A DNA stretch of 64,000 nt from NCBI RefSeq assembly GCF_003627815.1, contig NZ_CP032698.1, forward strand, positions 7,130,001 to 7,194,000, in the 5' to 3' direction. Numbering within the stretch: the stretch's first letter is position 1; each line of letters begins with the position of its first letter. A program made the translations under genes and the position numbers. Positions 59,207-64,000 of the stretch are shown here, one piece after another. The notes beneath the pieces were generated by a model, which had not been told where the DNA came from, ran no database searches, and worked only from the letters and a program-made list of their open reading frames with translations. This DNA comes from Streptomyces hundungensis. GTDB lineage: Bacteria > Actinomycetota > Actinomycetes > Streptomycetales > Streptomycetaceae.

Positions 59207-59833
59207 ATGCAGGAGCAGTACCGCACCGTCGCCCGAGCGGGCGTGCACGAGAGCGAGATCAACCGGTCGCGCTTCATCTGCGCGCTCGCGCCCGCCGCCA
59301 CCGAACAGGAAGCCCAGGACTTCATCGCCCGCGTCCGCAAGGAGCACCCGACGGCCGGGCACCACTGCTTCGCGTACGTCATCGGAGCCGACGCCTCCGT
59401 ACAGAAGGCGAGCGACGACGGCGAACCCGGCGGCACCGCCGGAGTCCCCATGCTCCAGATGCTGACCCGGCGCGAGGTGCGCTACGCCGTGGCCGTGGTC
59501 ACCCGTTACTTCGGCGGGGTCAAGCTGGGCGCGGGCGGTCTGATCAGGGCGTACGGAGGCGTCGTCGGCGAGGCCCTGGACGAGCTCGGCACCATCGTGC
59601 GCCGCAGGTTCCGCCTGGCCACCGTCACCGTCGACCACCAGCGCGCCGGGAAACTGGAGAACGACCTCAGGGCGACCGGCCGCGCGGTGCGCGAGGTGGC
59701 CTACGCCGAAGCCGTCACCATCGAGATCGGTCTCCCCGAGGCCGACATCGAGGCCTTCCGCGGCTGGCTCGCCGACGCCACGGCCGGCACGGCCACGCTG
59801 GAGCTGGGCGGAGAGGCGTACGGGGACGCCTGA
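59207..59833 (+). CDS. YigZ/IMPACT family protein
   Basis: 208 residues. Signature KASDDGEPGGTAGVPMLQML with VTRYFGGVKLGAGGLIRAYGG places it in the UPF0029/YigZ family; the C-terminal domain resembles EF-G domain V. Proposed roles involve translation or proline-peptide metabolism, but they are unproven. TAGGGT six bases before the ATG indicates a leaderless transcript. It follows the EF-G paralogue, separated by a terminator. Confidence 0.92.
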   Translation: MQEQYRTVARAGVHESEINRSRFICALAPAATEQEAQDFIARVRKEHPTAGHHCFAYVIGADASVQKASDDGEPGGTAGVPMLQMLTRREVRYAVAVVTRYFGGVKLGAGGLIRAYGGVVGEALDELGTIVRRRFRLATVTVDHQRAGKLENDLRATGRAVREVAYAEAVTIEIGLPEADIEAFRGWLADATAGTATLELGGEAYGDA

Positions 59834-59940
59834 GCAGTACGACACCCGACAGCCGCCCCGTGCCGTCCGAGCCGCCGGGGGCGGGTGGATGTTTCCGTTA
59901 CCGCCCGTGATGTCAGACCCCACCGTTACCCTCGAGGATC

Positions 59941-61095
59941 ATGAGATTCCTGCACACCTCGGACTGGCACCTGGGCCGGTCCTTCCACCGGGTCGATCTG
60001 CTCGGTGCCCAGGCCGCGTTCGTCGACCACGTGGTGGCGACGGTTCGCGACCGAGGTGTGGACGCGGTCCTGGTCGCGGGTGACGTGTACGACCGAGCGG
60101 TGCCGCCGCTGGCCGCCGTCGACCTCTTCGACCGGGCGCTGCACCGCCTCGCCGACCTCGGCGTGCCGACCGTGATGATCTCCGGCAACCACGACTCGGC
60201 GCGCAGGCTCGGAGTGGGGGCGGGCCTGATCCAGCGGGCCGGAATCCATCTGCGGACCGACCCGGCGGGGTGCGGCACCCCGGTCATGATCGGGGACGTG
60301 GCCTGCTACGGGCTGCCCTATCTGGAACCCGCGCTGGTCCGCGACGAACTGGGCGCGCCCAAGGGCGGCCACGAAGCGGTGCTCGCCGCGGCCATGGACC
60401 GGGTCCGGGCCGACCTCGCGGAGCGCCCCCACGGCACCCGCTCCATCGTCCTCGCGCACGCCTTCGTGGCCGGCGGCGAGCCGAGCGACAGCGAACGCGA
60501 CATCACCGTCGGGGGAGTGGCCGCCGTGCCCGCCGGAGTCTTCGACGGCGTGGACTATGTGGCCCTCGGGCACCTCCACGGCAGCCAGGTGATCACCGAA
60601 CGGGTCCGCTACTCGGGCTCCCCGCTCGCCTACTCCTTCTCGGAGGCCGACCACCGCAAGTCCATGTGGCTGGTGGACCTCGCGGCCGACGGAACCGTCG
60701 AGGCCGAGCGGATCGACTGCCCGGTGCCGCGCCCCCTGGCCCGCATCCGGGGCCGGCTCGACGCGCTCCTCGACGACCCGGCCCTGGCCCGGCACGAACA
60801 GGCCTGGGTGGAGGCCACGTTGACCGACGCCGCCCGCCCGGCCGACGCGATGGCGAGGATCAGCGCCCGCTTCCCCGGCACCCTGAGCCTGGCCTTCGAC
60901 CCCGAAGGGGCCGACGGCGAGCCGCACACCTCGTACGCGCAGCGCCTCAGCGGACGCAGCGACCAGCAGATCGCGGAGGACTTCGTGGCGCACGTACGCG
61001 GCGGCAGCGGCCCCGACGACCACGAACGGACGGTCCTGCGAGGGGCGTTCGACGCCGTGCGGGTCGACGACGGGGTGCGCGAGGTGGCCCGATGA
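59941..61095 (+). CDS. sbcD: exonuclease SbcCD subunit D
   Basis: 384 residues of Mre11-type metallophosphoesterase: Asp8 and His10 in TSDWHLG, AGDVYDR, SGNHDS, LAHAF and LGHLHGS carry the two-metal site. Residues after 280 form the capping domain. It works with SbcC to cut hairpins and protein-blocked DNA ends. The ATG follows GAGGATC. The stop overlaps the sbcC start (ATGA). Confidence 0.96.
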   Translation: MRFLHTSDWHLGRSFHRVDLLGAQAAFVDHVVATVRDRGVDAVLVAGDVYDRAVPPLAAVDLFDRALHRLADLGVPTVMISGNHDSARRLGVGAGLIQRAGIHLRTDPAGCGTPVMIGDVACYGLPYLEPALVRDELGAPKGGHEAVLAAAMDRVRADLAERPHGTRSIVLAHAFVAGGEPSDSERDITVGGVAAVPAGVFDGVDYVALGHLHGSQVITERVRYSGSPLAYSFSEADHRKSMWLVDLAADGTVEAERIDCPVPRPLARIRGRLDALLDDPALARHEQAWVEATLTDAARPADAMARISARFPGTLSLAFDPEGADGEPHTSYAQRLSGRSDQQIAEDFVAHVRGGSGPDDHERTVLRGAFDAVRVDDGVREVAR

Positions 61096-64000
61096 GGCTG
61101 CACCGCATGCGGGTCACCGCCTTCGGCCCGTTCGCGGACAGCCAGGAGATCGACTTCGACGCGCTGTCCGCCGCGGGCCTGTTCCTGCTGCACGGTCCCA
61201 CCGGCGCCGGCAAGACCTCGGTCCTCGACGCGGTCTGTTTCGCCCTGTACGCGGCGGTCCCCGGCGCCCGGCAGAGCCCCGCCACCCCCCTGCGCAGCGA
61301 CCACGCCGCACCGGACGTCTTCACCGAGGTGCTGCTCGAACTGACCGTCGGCGGAAGGCGGTTGGAGATCACCCGCCGCCCGCAGCAGGAGCGCCCCAAG
61401 AAGCGGGGCAGCGGATTCACCACCGAGAAGGCGCAGACCTGGCTGCGGGAGTACGACCCGGCGGCCGGAGCCTGGCGGGCCCTGAGCCGTTCGCACCAGG
61501 AGATCGGCGAGGAGCTCGGACAGCTCATCGGGATGAGCCGGGAACAGTTCTGCCAGGTGGTGCTGTTGCCGCAGGGGGAGTTCGCCAAGTTCCTGCGGTC
61601 CGACGCCGAAGCGCGCGGAAAGCTGCTCGGCAGGCTCTTCGACACCCGCCGGTTCGCGGCCGTCGAGGACCGGCTCGCCGAGTTGCGCAAGACCGCCGAG
61701 CGTCAGGTCAAGGACGGCGACGAACGACTGCTCGCCCTCGCCCAGCGGATGGCGCAGGCCGCCGGCGACACCACGGACGCCCGCGCCTGGCCGCTGCCCG
61801 ACGCGCGGCCCGGCGACCCGGGCCTTGCCTCGGCCGTCCTCCAGTGGGCGGCCGTCGCGCGCTGCGGCGCACAGGAACGCCTCGACATCGCCGAGGCCGC
61901 CGTGGCCACCGCCGAGAGCCGCCAGGCCGCCGCCCGCCGCGTCGCCGAAGAGACCCGGCAGCTGGCCGCACTCCAGGAGCGGTACGCCCAAGCCCGCTCC
62001 AGGGCCGATGAGTTGGCGGCCGGCCGCCCCGAGCAGGACGAGCTGAAGGCCCGCCTGGAGACGGCCCGCAAGGCCGAACGGGTCGCGCCCGCCCTCGAAT
62101 GGCAGGAACAGGCCCAGCGCGCCCACGGCGCGGCGACCGCCGAACGGGACCGCTCCCGCGCCCGGCTGCCCCCGGACCTCGCCGACGCCGGAGCGGAACA
62201 ACTCGCCGCCCTGGAAAGGCGGATGCGCCAGGACCTCGGAGCCCTGGAGTCCGCCCGCCGGGCCGAGCGCCGCAGCGCCGAGATCGACGAGGAGCGGGCC
62301 CGCCTCGACCGGCAGGCCCGCGCCGACGAGGACGTCCTCACCGACACCACGGCATGGCTCGCGGGCTGGGAGACCGTCCGGCTCGACCATCAGGCCAGGA
62401 TCGACACCGCCCATGAAGCGGCGGCCCGCGCGGAACAGCTCGCCGGACAGCTCGAACCGGCCAGGAACCGCCTCGCCGCCGCCCGTGAACGCGACGCGCT
62501 CCAGGCCCGCTCGGCCGAGGCGACCCGAGCGCACGAGACCTCCCGCGAAGCCGCCAACGCCGCCCACGAGCACTGGCTGACCCTGCGCGAGGAGCGGCTG
62601 CGCGGCATCGCGGCCGAGCTGGCCGCGCGGCTCCAGGAAGGCGAGCCCTGCCCGGTGTGCGGCGCGGCCGAGCACCCGGCGCCGGCGCGCCCCGGCGCCG
62701 GTCAGGTCGACCGCGCCGCCGAGGACGCAGCCCACCAGGCATACCGCCGAGCGGACCGCACGCGCGCCGAGGCGGAGGCCGCCCTGTCCCTGGTACGGGA
62801 GGAGCTCGCGGGCGCCCGGGCCGCCGCGGGCCACGCGGACGTCGCCCAACTGGCCGACGAGGCGGAGCGGTTGCAGCGGGCGCACCGCGAGGCGCGGGAC
62901 GCGGCGGCCGGGCTGCACGAGGCCCGGCTGGCCCTCGCCTCGGCGGAGCGGGAGCGCGAGCGCCGCCTCGCCGCCCAGCGCACGGCCCAGGAGAACGCCG
63001 CGGCCCGCACCGCGAGCCGTGAGGCCCTGGAGCGTGAACAGGGCGCGCTGGAAAGGGAGTTGAGCGAGGCGCGGGGCGGGGCGTCCAGCGTCGCCGAACA
63101 GGCCGCACTGCTCGAACGCCGCGCCGCGATCCTCGCCGAGGCGGTGGAGGCGGTCCGTGCCGTCGAGGACAGCGCCGAGCGGCTCAAGGAGGCCGACGGG
63201 CGGCTATCGGAGGCGGCGTTCCGGGCCGGCTTCGACACCCCGGCCGCGGCGGCGGCAGCCCTGGTCGACGAGCGCGGCCAGCGCGACATCCAGCACCGGC
63301 TCGACGCCTGGCAGCACGAGCGGGCCACCGTCACCGCGTGCCTCGCGGAGCCGGAGACGGCCGCGGCCGGCCGTGCCGCCCCGGCCCGCACCGCGCAGGC
63401 GGACGCCGAGTCCGCCGCCGCCGAACGCGCCCTGCGCGACGCCGCGTCGGCCCTCGCCGCCGCCCGGGCCCGCCGCGCGGAACTGGGCACCCTGAGCGCG
63501 GCGGCCGTCGAGGAGACCCGCGCGATCGGCCCGCTGCGCGAGGAGTACGAACGGGTCGCCCGCCTGGCCGGGCTCACCGCGGGGACCTCCGCCGACAACG
63601 AGCGCAAGATGCGCCTGGAGTCCTACGTCCTGGCCGCCCGCCTCGAACAGGTCGCCGCCGCGGCCACGGCCCGCCTGAGGCGCATGTCGGGCGGGCGGTA
63701 CACGCTGGTCCACTCCGACGCCAGGGGAGGCCGCGGACGTTCGGGCCTGGGGCTGCACGTGGTGGACGCCTGGACGGGCCGCGAGAGGGACACCGCGACG
63801 CTGTCCGGGGGAGAGACCTTCTTCGCCTCCCTCGCGCTGGCGCTGGGGCTCGCCGACGTCGTCACCGACGAGGTGGGCGGGGCGCGCCTGGACACCCTGT
63901 TCATCGACGAGGGCTTCGGCAGCCTCGACGACCAGACCCTGGACGAGGTCCTGGACGTCCTGGACTCCCTGCGCGAACGCGACCGCAGCGTGGGAATCGT
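61092..64000 (+). CDS. sbcC: exonuclease SbcCD subunit C, 3' end outside window
   Basis: 969 codons are visible and the frame is open at the window end, so only the last stretch is missing. Walker A HGPTGAGKTS (residues 35-44), two long Ala/Arg/Glu-rich coiled-coil arms flanking the zinc hook Cys520-Pro-Val-Cys523, then signature LSGGETF and Walker B LDTLFIDEGFGSLD. It is an SMC-like ATPase that gates the SbcD nuclease. ATG overlaps the sbcD stop, so the two are translationally coupled. Confidence 0.96.
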   Translation, partial: MRLHRMRVTAFGPFADSQEIDFDALSAAGLFLLHGPTGAGKTSVLDAVCFALYAAVPGARQSPATPLRSDHAAPDVFTEVLLELTVGGRRLEITRRPQQERPKKRGSGFTTEKAQTWLREYDPAAGAWRALSRSHQEIGEELGQLIGMSREQFCQVVLLPQGEFAKFLRSDAEARGKLLGRLFDTRRFAAVEDRLAELRKTAERQVKDGDERLLALAQRMAQAAGDTTDARAWPLPDARPGDPGLASAVLQWAAVARCGAQERLDIAEAAVATAESRQAAARRVAEETRQLAALQERYAQARSRADELAAGRPEQDELKARLETARKAERVAPALEWQEQAQRAHGAATAERDRSRARLPPDLADAGAEQLAALERRMRQDLGALESARRAERRSAEIDEERARLDRQARADEDVLTDTTAWLAGWETVRLDHQARIDTAHEAAARAEQLAGQLEPARNRLAAARERDALQARSAEATRAHETSREAANAAHEHWLTLREERLRGIAAELAARLQEGEPCPVCGAAEHPAPARPGAGQVDRAAEDAAHQAYRRADRTRAEAEAALSLVREELAGARAAAGHADVAQLADEAERLQRAHREARDAAAGLHEARLALASAERERERRLAAQRTAQENAAARTASREALEREQGALERELSEARGGASSVAEQAALLERRAAILAEAVEAVRAVEDSAERLKEADGRLSEAAFRAGFDTPAAAAAALVDERGQRDIQHRLDAWQHERATVTACLAEPETAAAGRAAPARTAQADAESAAAERALRDAASALAAARARRAELGTLSAAAVEETRAIGPLREEYERVARLAGLTAGTSADNERKMRLESYVLAARLEQVAAAATARLRRMSGGRYTLVHSDARGGRGRSGLGLHVVDAWTGRERDTATLSGGETFFASLALALGLADVVTDEVGGARLDTLFIDEGFGSLDDQTLDEVLDVLDSLRERDRSVGI

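Noticed and set aside
60630..62918. 762-residue minus-strand open frame opposite sbcD/sbcC
   Set aside because: A shadow of the repair genes with Gly/Arg/Leu-biased composition and no motif.

Overview
The window is chromosomal DNA of a high-GC actinomycete, almost certainly a Streptomyces. Third codon positions are nearly always G or C, GTG and TTG starts are common, and many genes have leaderless promoters (a TANNNT hexamer 6-7 bases before the start codon). Typical Streptomyces families and widespread Streptomyces intergenic repeats are present. From memory, the group ung, paired FabG-like reductases, second apolipoprotein N-acyltransferase and extra EF-Tu resembles the S. coelicolor SCO13xx arm region, but I could not check this.

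Layout. 1-13.9 kb: housekeeping and accessory metabolism. It holds a CPBP protease end, PhzF, a nickel-binding-type small protein, an autoregulated-looking PadR, three EamA exporters (one after a leader-peptide/attenuator-like region, one divergent from a LysR regulator), a MocR/PNPOx-like divergent pair, a Rieske lipoprotein and a HipA-like kinase/DUF3037 pair. 14-18.7 kb: a two-gene SDR operon, an orphan peptide-type binding protein, then ung and a helical-repeat protein. Each of the last two sits behind a match to the PafBC (RecA-independent) DNA-damage promoter. 18.8-30 kb: DinB-like protein, TetR with a flavin monooxygenase and an oxidoreductase, Lnt, enoyl-CoA hydratase, GNAT, a pair of tiny paralogous genes, UppP, a TVP38-type membrane protein and an AlkD-type repair protein. 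30-42 kb: a second-copy-type EF-Tu, intergenic repeats, a spermidine-synthase-like protein, MFS, a Tat-exported GH3 enzyme, DedA, a gamma carbonic anhydrase, a hexapeptide acyltransferase, and an EamA exporter divergent from an XRE-cupin regulator.

42.8-51.4 kb is the most unusual part: an fxs-type RiPP cassette. A 63-residue precursor ends in Phe-Gln-Ser-Ala-Leu (the FxSxx-COOH signature). It is followed by a radical SAM/SPASM maturase carrying a C-terminal HExxH motif, a TIR-like FxsC protein, and a 1324-residue FxsT protein combining a ParA/MinD-like ATPase, a TIR-like domain, an NB-ARC-like NTPase and TPRs. A strong terminator closes the cassette. The family arrangement is known from genome surveys, but to my knowledge the product and physiological role are not established.

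51.5-64 kb: an alpha/beta hydrolase, CoA-binding protein, phytoene/squalene-synthase-like protein, Tat-exported PL8 lyase, an EF-G paralogue preceded by a 25-codon leader ORF, a YigZ-family protein, and sbcD-sbcC (sbcC cut by the window end). No tRNA, rRNA, CRISPR array or insertion sequence was recognised.
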